Assembly: GCF_023276435.1 (NCBI RefSeq)
Contig: NZ_JALLPO010000038.1
Span: forward strand, 35,895 to 99,894
From: Sphaerisporangium perillae
Lineage (GTDB): Bacteria; Actinomycetota; Actinomycetes; Streptosporangiales; Streptosporangiaceae
Direction: 5' to 3'
Length of the DNA: 64,000 nucleotides
Of the stretch, positions 44,267-52,225 are shown in pieces (position 1 is the stretch's first letter; each line of letters starts with the position of its first letter). Under the pieces are notes generated by a model, which saw only the letters and a list, made by a program, of their open reading frames with translations, ran no database searches and was not told the origin of the DNA. A program made the translations under genes and the position numbers.

Positions 44267-44830
44267 TTACCGTCCGGTCCGCTTGGACAGCGGCTCCCAG
44301 ATGGCGTCCAGCGCCGGGGTGAGGATGACGACGGCGATGCCGTCCGCCAGCAGGGCGGGCAGGTAGTTCAGCGTGAAGACGGTCTTGAGGTCGATGCTCT
44401 GCACCCAGAGGTCGGTGACCACGAAGAGCAGGCCGATGGCGGTGGCCAGCAGCGCTCCGAGGGCGGTCACGACCAGCCGCACCGCCTCGCTGGCGATCGG
44501 CGGCAGGTACAGGAAGATCAGTGCGGCGACCGCGCCGACCAGGCCGTTGGCGACGCTCCAGTTCCAGTACGTGAGGCCGTAGCCGGAGATCAGGTCGATG
44601 ATGGCGTTGCCGACCAGCCCGACGAAGAACCCGGCGACGACGCCGAAGCGCTTGCCGAAGAACGGCACGAGGGCGAAGGCGGGGCGGACCGTGACGGCCT
44701 GCGTGCCGGGGATGAGGAAGCTGAACAGGCCGAGCACGCCGTACAGCGCCGCGCCGACGGCGCCGAAGACGACCGTCCTGGAGGAAAGGGATAAGACAGG
44801 CTCTCGCGGGGTGGTTGCGTCCGTACTCAT
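44267..44830 (-). CDS. ECF transporter S component, substrate unknown
   Basis: 187-residue small membrane protein with six hydrophobic segments, the substrate-binding unit of an ECF importer. Distinct blocks are TVRPAFALVPFFGKRFGVVAGFFVGLVGNAIIDLISGYG and LPALLADGIAVVILTPALDAIWEPL. It does not match closely, from memory, the folate, biotin, riboflavin or thiamine S components I know. ATG 44830 overlaps the ATPase stop (ATGA). The operon-linked deaminase suggests a nucleobase or nucleoside-like compound, which is inference. Confidence 0.75.
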   Translation of the reverse strand: MSTDATTPREPVLSLSSRTVVFGAVGAALYGVLGLFSFLIPGTQAVTVRPAFALVPFFGKRFGVVAGFFVGLVGNAIIDLISGYGLTYWNWSVANGLVGAVAALIFLYLPPIASEAVRLVVTALGALLATAIGLLFVVTDLWVQSIDLKTVFTLNYLPALLADGIAVVILTPALDAIWEPLSKRTGR

Positions 44831-46485
44831 GAGGGGGTGGTTCCTTCCTTGGGGGAGGGGGTGGAAGGGGCAAGGAGTGAAACACGGCGGGCGAGATCGA
44901 AAGGATGGGGGATCGATCCCGCGTCAGGGAGGTGGTCGCGGACGGCGCGCACCAGGCTGGTGGCCGCGAGGCCGGCCCGCGACCAGATGCCGGTGTCCCT
45001 GGCCAGCTCGGCGGGGGAGGCGTCGGCGGCCACGCCGCCCTGGTCCACGACGATGATCCTGTCGGCGTAGGTGAGGGCGAGGTCGACGTCGTGGGTGATG
45101 AAGTAGACGCTCTCCACGCTGCGCGCGGCCAGGGAGTGGCCCATGAACTCGGTGGTGGTGTGCAGGTCCTGCCCGGCCGTGGGCTCGTCGAGGATCAGCG
45201 TGCGCGGCCGCATGGCGAGGGCGAGGGCCACGGTGAGGCGGCGCTGCTGGCCGAAGGACAGCGTGCGCGGCGGCCGGTCCATGATGTCCTTCTCGCCGTC
45301 GAGGAGCACGGCCCGCAGGGCCTTCTCCGACTCAGCGGCGATCTCCTCGGGGCTCATGCCGAGGTTGCGCGGGCCGAACGCGAGCTCCTGGCCGACGGTG
45401 GCGCTGAACAGCGCCTGGCCGGGGTTCTGGAACACGTAGCCGAAGGTCGTGGCCAGGCTGAGGACCGACCGCTCGGCGATGGGGGAGCCGTCCACGAGGA
45501 CCTCGCCGCGCGAGGCGGTGACCAGCGTCACGGCGGCGCGCAGCAGGGTCGACTTGCCCGCTCCGTTGGGGCCGAGCACCGCCACCCGCTCGCAGGAACC
45601 GAGGGCGAGGTCGATGTCCGACAGCACGGTGCGCTCGCCGTACCCGAGGCTCACCCCCTGGTACGAAAGGCGCGGGGTGCTGGTCTCGGGCACGGACCGG
45701 CGGATCATCGGCACGGTGGGGAGCTCGGCGGCGCGCGACACCAGGGTGGCGAAGGGCAGCTTGACGTGGCCGACCGGCGCCACCTGGAGGAACCCCTCGA
45801 CCGGGCCCTGGTAGCGGGGCGCGCCCTCCTCCAGGTAGAGCACCTCGGTCGGCCCGAACGGCAGGATCTCCTCGATGCGGTGCTCGACGACGACGGCGGC
45901 GCCGCCCTCGTCGGTGAACCTCCTGATCTCGGCCATCAGGCGCAGGCTCGCCGCGGGGTCCAGGTTGGCCAGCGGCTCGTCCACGATGACGACCTTCGGG
46001 CGCATCGCCAGCACGCCCGCGAAGGCGACCATCTGCAGCTCGCCGCCACTGAGGCTCGCGGTCGCGCGGTCCAGCAGGTGGGAGATGCCGACCCGGCGGG
46101 CGACCTCGTCGATCCGCAGGCGGATCTCCTCGCGGGGGAGGCCGAGGTTCTCCGGGCCGAAGGCGATCTCCGCGGCCACGGTCGTGCCGACGATCTGCTT
46201 GCGCGGGTCCTGCAGCATCGTGCCGACGACGCTGGAGACCTCACGTATCGTCTGACCGGCCACGGGCCGCCCGCCCACGAGCACCTCTCCGGTGACCTCG
46301 GCGCGGTAGGAGTGCGGGATCAGCCCGTTGACAAGGCGCAGCAGGGTGCTCTTGCCGCAGCCGGACGGCCCGCTGACCAGCGTGAGGTCCCCGGGCCCGA
46401 CGGTGAGGCCCGTCCCGCGCAGCGCGGTCTGGCCGGTCGAAAGGTAGCGGACGCTCGCGTCACGGACCTCGATGAGCGCGGTCAT
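44827..46485 (-). CDS. ECF transporter double ATPase (EcfA-type fusion)
   Basis: 552-residue tandem ABC ATPase combining both A subunits. First domain: Walker A VSGPSGCGKSTLLRL, signature LSGGELQMVAFAGVL, Walker B VVIVDEPLANLD. Second domain: Walker A VLGPNGAGKSTLLRA, signature LSFGQQRRLTVALAL, Walker B TLILDEPTAGQD. Fused A1-A2 is common in actinobacteria. ATG 46485 has a GGAAGGAG site. It starts the ECF operon A-S-T-amidohydrolase. Confidence 0.92.
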   Translation of the reverse strand: MTALIEVRDASVRYLSTGQTALRGTGLTVGPGDLTLVSGPSGCGKSTLLRLVNGLIPHSYRAEVTGEVLVGGRPVAGQTIREVSSVVGTMLQDPRKQIVGTTVAAEIAFGPENLGLPREEIRLRIDEVARRVGISHLLDRATASLSGGELQMVAFAGVLAMRPKVVIVDEPLANLDPAASLRLMAEIRRFTDEGGAAVVVEHRIEEILPFGPTEVLYLEEGAPRYQGPVEGFLQVAPVGHVKLPFATLVSRAAELPTVPMIRRSVPETSTPRLSYQGVSLGYGERTVLSDIDLALGSCERVAVLGPNGAGKSTLLRAAVTLVTASRGEVLVDGSPIAERSVLSLATTFGYVFQNPGQALFSATVGQELAFGPRNLGMSPEEIAAESEKALRAVLLDGEKDIMDRPPRTLSFGQQRRLTVALALAMRPRTLILDEPTAGQDLHTTTEFMGHSLAARSVESVYFITHDVDLALTYADRIIVVDQGGVAADASPAELARDTGIWSRAGLAATSLVRAVRDHLPDAGSIPHPFDLARRVSLLAPSTPSPKEGTTPS

Positions 46486-46754
46486 GACGGATCACCCTTC
46501 TCCTTCCGGCGTACCGGGGCGCCTCGGAAGCGCGTGCCGGACCTTTGTCCAGAGGAGATTAAAGGGGAGATCATCACCCCAGCGCAATTATTGATGAAAA
46601 GCGGGATTTTTCGCGGCCTGGCCGAATCATCGCCTTTCGGATGACTGAATTACATTCGTGTAAACCCTCGGGGCGGGAGGTTACGCGGCGGTTTCCAAGC
46701 GCGCGGTCCGGCGTCGCTTCCGCCGGTGCGGAAAAGGCCGCCGGGCCGTGCCCG
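46486..46754. other. ECF operon leader region
   Basis: About 270 bp between the ECF operon start and the hypothetical membrane gene (46755-47630), whose stop lies at its right edge, so this is both that gene's 3' region and the ECF leader. The centre (46555-46670) is AT-rich and could hold the promoter. I looked for a riboswitch fold (TPP, preQ1, purine, cobalamin cores) and recognised none. Confidence 0.4.
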
Positions 46755-47630
46755 CTATGCGGCCGTGAGCGAGAGCAGGTGGGTGCCGGCCCGCCGGGCC
46801 TCGTCGATGCTCCTGCGGAAGACCAGCTCAACCTGCTGGGCCTGCCCGTTCAGGCCCTCGATGTGCGGGACGGCGAGCCGGTCCTCGACCGTCTCCGCCA
46901 GCAGCCGCTCGTAGTCCGGGGTGCGCTCCCGCAGCACCCCGAGTTGCCGGTAGGCCCGGTAGACCGCGTCGGCCCTGCGCACCTCGCGGGCGTACTCCTC
47001 CAGGCTCTCCACGCGCGCGGCGAGCGAGCCGCGCACCCGGTCGAACACCTCGTCGTAGGGAGTGAAGACCTCGGCGATGTCGGCCGGCAGGTCCCGGGGC
47101 ACGATCTCCTCGTGCTCCCGGCGGGTCCGGGTGAGGTCGGCCAGCCGCACGCCGAGCCGCCAGACCTCCGCGGGGAGCATCACCGAGTTGGCGATGGAGT
47201 CCAGCAGGCCGGCGCCGTCCACCTGCGAGTTCAGCACCTCATCGACGGCGTCCTGGGTCCGGGCCAGCAGGTCGCGGCACTCCTGGTCGAGGTCTTCGGG
47301 CAGGATGTACCGGCCGGCGTGCCGGGAGGCCACGCGCAGCCGGCGGCGGGCGTCGCGCACCTTGGGGTCGCCGGTCAGCGCCTGGGCGCCGCCGAGGCCG
47401 GTGACGATGGCGACGAGCGTCACCATGCCCCAGGGGCCGGTCAGCGCCAGGGCGAGCAGCAGGAAGATCGCGACGGTGCCGATGAGGGCCGGGCTCGGGC
47501 CCGGCGGCGGGGGTGTCACCCCGGCGCGCACGGCCTTGAGCGCCTCGGGGCTGGTCCGCAGGATGCGGGCGATCTCTGGGGGCAGGGCCGGGTCGAGGAC
47601 GAGACGGGGAAGGGGCGTCCGTGGGTCCAC
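46755..47630 (-). CDS. membrane protein with coiled-coil cytoplasmic domain, unknown
   Basis: 291 residues. An 80-residue N-terminus with a Pro-rich stretch leads to two hydrophobic segments (LIGTVAIFLLLALALTGPWG and GMVTLVAIVTGLGGAQAL). A long, charged alpha-helical region from about 120 to 290 follows, with predicted coiled-coil character (SLAARVESLEEYAREVRRADAVYRA). I do not recognise the family. A similar layout occurs in actinobacterial hypothetical proteins. Start GTG 47630. The adjacent phosphatase gene is divergent. Confidence 0.6.
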   Translation of the reverse strand: MDPRTPLPRLVLDPALPPEIARILRTSPEALKAVRAGVTPPPPGPSPALIGTVAIFLLLALALTGPWGMVTLVAIVTGLGGAQALTGDPKVRDARRRLRVASRHAGRYILPEDLDQECRDLLARTQDAVDEVLNSQVDGAGLLDSIANSVMLPAEVWRLGVRLADLTRTRREHEEIVPRDLPADIAEVFTPYDEVFDRVRGSLAARVESLEEYAREVRRADAVYRAYRQLGVLRERTPDYERLLAETVEDRLAVPHIEGLNGQAQQVELVFRRSIDEARRAGTHLLSLTAA

Positions 47631-47790
47631 ATGACCTCCTTCGGGGAAGGCGGTGAGCGGGCGGAGCCCAGGGAGGGCTCGCTCATTTACATCACGTGCG
47701 GGCCGGCGTCACGATGGCAGCCGCCACGTAACGGACATGTCTTTTGACACTGTGCCCCCCGCTGCCCTCTTCGTGTGGACATAAGGCATA

Positions 47791-47805
47791 TAGGGTTAGA
47801 AGTGA
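47791..47805 (+). promoter_or_regulatory. -10 box for a possibly leaderless phosphatase mRNA
   Basis: TAGGGT at 47791-47796 lies nine bases before ATG 47805, with no ribosome site between. A TTGACA lies far upstream at 47744-47749 with non-standard spacing. The arrangement suits a leaderless transcript. Confidence 0.35.
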
Positions 47806-48641
47806 TGAATGATCTAACGAGGTGGATAGCTCTTGACGGAGCCGTCAACGTGCGAGACCTCGGTGGTCTCCCCACGGTCGACGGCGCGACGACCAGATTC
47901 GGGCGGGTGCTGCGCTCGGACAACCTCCAGGGCCTGACGGGCGCCGACATCGGAAGGCTCGTCGGCGAGCTGAAGCTCAGGGATGTGATCGACCTTCGCT
48001 CCCACGCCGAGGTCGACCTGGAAGGGCCCGGTCCGCTGACCGAGGTGCCCGAGGTGAACATCCATCACCTGACCCTGTTCCCCGAGGGCGGCCGGCACAC
48101 CGACGTCGAGGCCGACACGGCTGGCCTGGACGACAACGGGAGGGCCGTCGGCGCGCCGACCCGCATCGAGGCCGACCGCGTGCTCCCCTGGCAGGACAGG
48201 CAGGACCGCGCCGAGGTCAGGGTCCTCGGCTTCTACTACGCCTACCTGCTCGACCGGCCCGACTCGGTGCTCGCCGCCCTGCGCGTCCTCGCGTACGGCG
48301 AAGGCGCGGCCGTCGTCCACTGCGCGGCGGGCAAGGACCGCACGGGCGTGGTATGCGCCCTGGCGCTGTCGGTGGCCGGGGTGACCCGCGAGGCCATCGT
48401 CGCCGACTACGCGGCGACCGGCGAGCGGATGGAGGCCATTCTGGCCCGGCTGCGCAGCAGCGACACCTACCGCGACGACCTGGACTCGCGTCCGGCCGAC
48501 AGCCACCTGCCGCGCCCCGCGTACATGGACCACTTCCTCCAGATGCTCGAGGAAAGGGACCAGGGGCCGCTCGGGTGGCTCACGGCGAACGGCTGGACCG
48601 ATGAGGACGCCGCCGCGCTACGCTCCCGCCTGCTCGACTGA
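47805..48641 (+). CDS. tyrosine phosphatase (dual-specificity-like)
   Basis: 278-residue protein with the Cys-x5-Arg active site in VVHCAAGKDRTGVV and the upstream block LGGLPTVDGATTRFGRVLRSDNL, which matches the bacterial tyrosine-specific phosphatase family (PtpB/PtbB-like). It probably removes phosphate from protein tyrosine or phosphoinositide-like substrates. ATG 47805 was chosen over an in-frame GTG at 47775 because of the -10 box nearby. Confidence 0.88.
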   Translation: MNDLTRWIALDGAVNVRDLGGLPTVDGATTRFGRVLRSDNLQGLTGADIGRLVGELKLRDVIDLRSHAEVDLEGPGPLTEVPEVNIHHLTLFPEGGRHTDVEADTAGLDDNGRAVGAPTRIEADRVLPWQDRQDRAEVRVLGFYYAYLLDRPDSVLAALRVLAYGEGAAVVHCAAGKDRTGVVCALALSVAGVTREAIVADYAATGERMEAILARLRSSDTYRDDLDSRPADSHLPRPAYMDHFLQMLEERDQGPLGWLTANGWTDEDAAALRSRLLD

Positions 48642-49691
48642 GTCCAGCCCGGACGCGGCGGGCGAGGCCGGCGCGACGACGCGGCCCTCGGCCGCCGAGG
48701 CGCGCGCGGCCTCCAGCACGGCGAGGGCCTCGGCGACCTCCAGCGGATCCACCGGCGGCGGCCCGCCGCCGGTGAGGGCGCCCGCGACGCCGGCGTAGAA
48801 CTCCTGGTAGGCCCCGGGCACGGTCTCGACCCTGCGGCCGTCGCCGTCCACGCCCAGCACCCCCCAGCGCTCGGCGGGCTCGGCGCCCCAGCCGGGGCCG
48901 CCCGGGCGTTCGCCCGCGCGCAGCCTGTCCTCCTGAGGGTCAAGGCCCCACTTGACGTACGCGCCGCGAGATCCGAGCACGCGGAACCTCGGCCCGAGCT
49001 GGGCCGTCACCGCGCTCATCCACAGGTGGGAGCGCGCGCCGTTCGCGTGGGTCAGCGCGATGAACGCGTCGTCGTCCGCGCCCACCCCGGCCCGCCGGAC
49101 GTCGGCCTCGGCGTACACGCCGGTCACCGGGCCGAGATAGCGCAGCGCCTGGTCGACCAGATGGCTGCCCAGGTCGTACAGCAGGCCGCCCAGCTCGTCG
49201 GGGCCGCCGTTCTCCCGCCAGCCGCCCTTGGGCACCGGCCGCCAGCGCTCGAACCGCGACTCGAACCGGTGGACCTCGCCGAGGTCCAGAGTGCCCAGCG
49301 TGCGGAAGTCGCCGTCCCAGCGGCGGTTCTGGAACACCGTCAGCATCAGGCCGCGATCGCGTGCCAGCCGCGCCAGCTCGACGGCCTCGGCGGCGGTGGC
49401 GGCCAGCGGCTTGTCCACCACGACCGGGACCCCGGCCGACAGGGCCAGTCGGGCGAGCGGGACGTGGGTGCGGTTGGGCGAGGCGACGACCACCAGGCCG
49501 AGGTCACGGCCGAGCAGGTCCTCGGCGGAGGGGACGACCCGCACGCCGGGATGCTCGCTCCGGACGCGGGCCGCCCGCTCCGGATCACGCGTCACGACGG
49601 CGTCGAGCCGCAGACCGGGCGTGGCCGCGATCAGGGGCGCGTGGAAGAACGCGCCGGCCGGGCCGTACCCGATCAGGCCTACCTTGATCAC
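48618..49691 (-). CDS. Gfo/Idh/MocA family oxidoreductase
   Basis: 357 residues. An N-terminal NAD(P) domain has GLIGYGPAGAFFHAPLIA, then VVDKPLA with the catalytic Lys and a C-terminal substrate domain (GGLLYDLGSHLVDQAL). Oxidises or reduces sugar or inositol-type carbons. Start GTG 49691 overlaps the PAC2 gene stop (GTGA), so the two are coupled. The stop at 48618 overlaps the convergent phosphatase gene end by 24 bp. Confidence 0.9.
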   Translation of the reverse strand: MIKVGLIGYGPAGAFFHAPLIAATPGLRLDAVVTRDPERAARVRSEHPGVRVVPSAEDLLGRDLGLVVVASPNRTHVPLARLALSAGVPVVVDKPLAATAAEAVELARLARDRGLMLTVFQNRRWDGDFRTLGTLDLGEVHRFESRFERWRPVPKGGWRENGGPDELGGLLYDLGSHLVDQALRYLGPVTGVYAEADVRRAGVGADDDAFIALTHANGARSHLWMSAVTAQLGPRFRVLGSRGAYVKWGLDPQEDRLRAGERPGGPGWGAEPAERWGVLGVDGDGRRVETVPGAYQEFYAGVAGALTGGGPPPVDPLEVAEALAVLEAARASAAEGRVVAPASPAASGLDSVEQAGA

Positions 49692-50593
49692 GAGTCTTTC
49701 TCGTCCCGCTCGGCGAGGAAGCGCTCGAACTGCGCGGCCAGCTCGTCCCCCGTCGGCATGGGAGTGGTCTCGGCCATGAGGTTCTCGCGCTCGGCGCCCG
49801 CGTTGAACGCGTCGTACTGCTGTTCCAGGCCGTGGATGGCCGTCGACAGCTCGGCCGAGCCGATGATCTGCTCCTCGATCTCGGCCGTCGTCTTCTCGGC
49901 GGCGTCGCGCAGGCCGTCCAGGGGGAACACCAGGCCGGTGCCCCGGCTCACGGCCTCGAGGGCCGTCACCGCCGCCCGGGGATACTCCGCCTGGGCGAGG
50001 TAGTGCGGGACGTGCACGGCGTACCCGAGCGCGTCGTGGCCCCGGGCGCCGAGCCGCAGCTCCAGCAGCGCTGCGGCGCTGCCGGGCACCTGGATCCTGC
50101 CGAACGGGCTGCCCGGGCCGGTGACCAGGTCGGGCCTTGTCCCATGGGCGGTCAGGCCCAGGGGACGGGTGTGCGGCGCGGCCATCGGGATGCCGTGCAC
50201 GGTGACCAGCTTGCCGACGTTCAGCCTGGTGACCAGGGTGCCGACCGCCTCGGTGAACAGCTCCCACTCACGGTCGGGCTCCGGGCCGCTCATCAGGAGG
50301 AACGGGGTGCCCGCCGCGTCGTTGGCGAGGTGGACCGCGAGCTCGGGGGACTCGCACTCCGTCCAGCGGTCGGTGTCGAAGGTCATCAGCGGGCGCCGCG
50401 ACCGGTAGTCCAGGAGGCGGTCCACGTCGAACGTCGCCACGACCCGGTGCTCCAGCTCGGCGAGCAGGTGGCCGACGGCGAGCCGTCCTGCGCTTCCGGC
50501 GTCCACGAACCCCTCGAAGTGGTAGAGCAGCACCGGATCGGTCAGCTCAGGGACGTCACCGCCGAGCCGGTAAAGATCCGTCGGGTCGAACAC
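49688..50593 (-). CDS. PAC2 family protein (proteasome assembly chaperone-like)
   Basis: 301 residues with a PAC2 fold: LLYHFEGFVDAGSAGRLAVGHLL, FDVDRLLDYRSRRPLMTFD and LVTVHGIPMAAPHTRP. Bacterial members are widespread in actinobacteria, often beside proteasome or helicase genes. The function is unknown, a chaperone-like role being inferred from the eukaryotic family. The start is GTG 50593 with an AAAGGCTGGGACC leader. Confidence 0.88.
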   Translation of the reverse strand: MFDPTDLYRLGGDVPELTDPVLLYHFEGFVDAGSAGRLAVGHLLAELEHRVVATFDVDRLLDYRSRRPLMTFDTDRWTECESPELAVHLANDAAGTPFLLMSGPEPDREWELFTEAVGTLVTRLNVGKLVTVHGIPMAAPHTRPLGLTAHGTRPDLVTGPGSPFGRIQVPGSAAALLELRLGARGHDALGYAVHVPHYLAQAEYPRAAVTALEAVSRGTGLVFPLDGLRDAAEKTTAEIEEQIIGSAELSTAIHGLEQQYDAFNAGAERENLMAETTPMPTGDELAAQFERFLAERDEKDS

Positions 50594-50720
50594 CTTGGGT
50601 CCCAGCCTTTCTTTCGTCTCTCAACAGAGAACCTATGGGATGTCCCGTCGATTCCGCCGGGCGAGTGGACGGCTACCCGCCCGTCGTCCGGTCGCACCCC
50701 GGCGTTGCACAATAGAGGGC

Positions 50721-51113
50721 GTGCGGGACGACGCGGACGTCGAGGAACTCGCCACCCGGCTGTTCCAGATGGCCAGGTCGGGCGAGACAGAGCTGCTGTG
50801 CGCCTACGTCGACGCGGGGGTGCCGGCCGACCTCTGCAACGACAAGGGCGACACGTTGCTGATGCTCGCCGCCTACCACGGCCACGCGGGCACGGTCCGG
50901 GCGCTGGCCTCGCGGGGCGCCGATCCCGGCAGGGCCAACGACCGGGGGCAGACGCCGCTCGCGGGAGCGGTGTTCAAGAAGGAGCCCGAGGTGGTGCGCG
51001 CGCTGCTCGAGGCGGGGGCCGACCCTGGCCAGGGCACTCCCTCCGCGTTCGACACGGCCAAGATGTTCGGCCACGCCGAATTCCTGGAATGGTTCGCGCA
51101 CAAGGAAAAATAA
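50721..51113 (+). CDS. ankyrin repeat protein
   Basis: 130-residue protein with about three ankyrin repeats: LCAYVDAGVPADLCNDKGDTLLMLAAYHGH, ALASRGADPGRANDRGQTPLAGAV and ALLEAGADPGQGTPSAFDTAKMFGH. Soluble protein-binding module, with the partner unknown. Start GTG 50721 (VRDDADVEEL), the point from which homology begins. An upstream in-frame ATG at 50640 adds Arg-rich sequence and is unlikely. Followed 62 bp later by the terpene synthase gene. Confidence 0.85.
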   Translation: MRDDADVEELATRLFQMARSGETELLCAYVDAGVPADLCNDKGDTLLMLAAYHGHAGTVRALASRGADPGRANDRGQTPLAGAVFKKEPEVVRALLEAGADPGQGTPSAFDTAKMFGHAEFLEWFAHKEK

Positions 51114-51175
51114 CGTTCCACATCACTCGGTATCGCGCTGTAGTTATGCGAAGTTTTTGTTGCCATGATGTGGAG

Positions 51176-52174
51176 ATGGCTGATTTAACGCCGTCCAAGC
51201 TCCTTCTTCCGTCTTTGTCGTGTCCGTTCCCCAGTCTGGTCAGCCCGTACGCCGACCAGGTCGATAAGGAGACCTTCTCCTGGCTCGTCGCCGGGAGGAT
51301 GATCGAAGATCCGTCCGAGCTGGACCGTTACCGCGAGGCGGGATACGGCTGGCTCGGCGCCCGCACCTACCCCTACGCCGGCCACGACATGCTCCGCCTG
51401 GTGACCGACTGGTGCGTCTGGCTGTTCGCCTTCGACGACGCGTTCTGCGAGTCCGACCGGCGCGCCGCGGAGATCGCCCGCGCGCTGCCGCAACTGCTCA
51501 CCGTCCTGGACGACGATCTCCAGCCAGGCCTGCGCGTGGAGAACCCCTTCGCCCTCGCCATGCTCGACATCAAGGGACGCGTCCGCGCCGCGGGGAACGC
51601 CGACCAGCTCGACCGCTGGCGCACCGTGACCAAGGACTACCTGTTCGCGCAGGTGTGGGAGGCCGCCAACCGCGAGGACGCCGTGGTCCCCACCTACGGG
51701 GACTACATCTTCATGCGGCGCAGGACCGGCGCCATGCTGACGGTCTTCGCGCTGATCGACCTCGCGACCGGGCACCCCTTGACCCCCGACGAGTGGCGCC
51801 ACCCCGACCTGCGGGCGATCACCGAGAGCGCCAACGACGTGGTCGTCTGGGACAACGACCTGCTCTCGTACGCCAAGGAGAGGAACGGCGTCAACGCGCG
51901 CAACAACCTCGTCAACGTGCTGGCCAGGCACCGGCACCGCTCGATCCAGCAGTCGATGAACCACATCGGCAGGATGCGCGACGCGGCCATCATGCGGATG
52001 GTGGCCCTTCGCGCCGCGCTGGAGGCCCTGCACTCCACCGCCGTCGCCGCCTACGTCCGCGGCCTGGAGCACTGGATCAGCGGGAGCGTCGCCTACTCCC
52101 TGACCAGCAGCAGGTACACCCACGCCTGGCGGGATTTCCTGCTCACCGGCACCGGCCATCCCGAACAGAACTGA
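51176..52174 (+). CDS. class I terpene synthase
   Basis: 332-residue single-domain terpene cyclase. The Asp-rich metal motif is DDAFCE at residues 87-92, the NSE triad is NDLLSYAKE at 227-235, and the C-terminal SRYTHAW carries the RY pair. All catalytic metal ligands are present, so it should cyclise farnesyl or geranyl diphosphate. The product is not predictable. It stands alone, with no prenyltransferase, P450 or methyltransferase beside it. The start is uncertain: ATG 51176 has no spaced ribosome site, and an in-frame ATG at 51147 (MRSFCCHDVE) is an alternative. Confidence 0.92.
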   Translation: MADLTPSKLLLPSLSCPFPSLVSPYADQVDKETFSWLVAGRMIEDPSELDRYREAGYGWLGARTYPYAGHDMLRLVTDWCVWLFAFDDAFCESDRRAAEIARALPQLLTVLDDDLQPGLRVENPFALAMLDIKGRVRAAGNADQLDRWRTVTKDYLFAQVWEAANREDAVVPTYGDYIFMRRRTGAMLTVFALIDLATGHPLTPDEWRHPDLRAITESANDVVVWDNDLLSYAKERNGVNARNNLVNVLARHRHRSIQQSMNHIGRMRDAAIMRMVALRAALEALHSTAVAAYVRGLEHWISGSVAYSLTSSRYTHAWRDFLLTGTGHPEQN

Positions 52175-52183
52175 AGCGAGCCG

Positions 52184-52204
52184 GCCCGCCTCCCGCAGGC
52201 GGGC
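52184..52204. terminator. hairpin between the convergent terpene synthase and STAND genes
   Basis: GCCCGCCT / AGGCGGGC eight-bp stem with a CCCGC loop, in the 51-bp gap between the two stops. Confidence 0.55.
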
Positions 52205-52225
52205 GGTGCACCCGGGCCGGGACCC

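Noticed and set aside
46486..46754. Riboswitch upstream of the ECF operon
   Set aside because: I found no TPP, preQ1, purine, cobalamin or SAM core. A covariance search would settle it.
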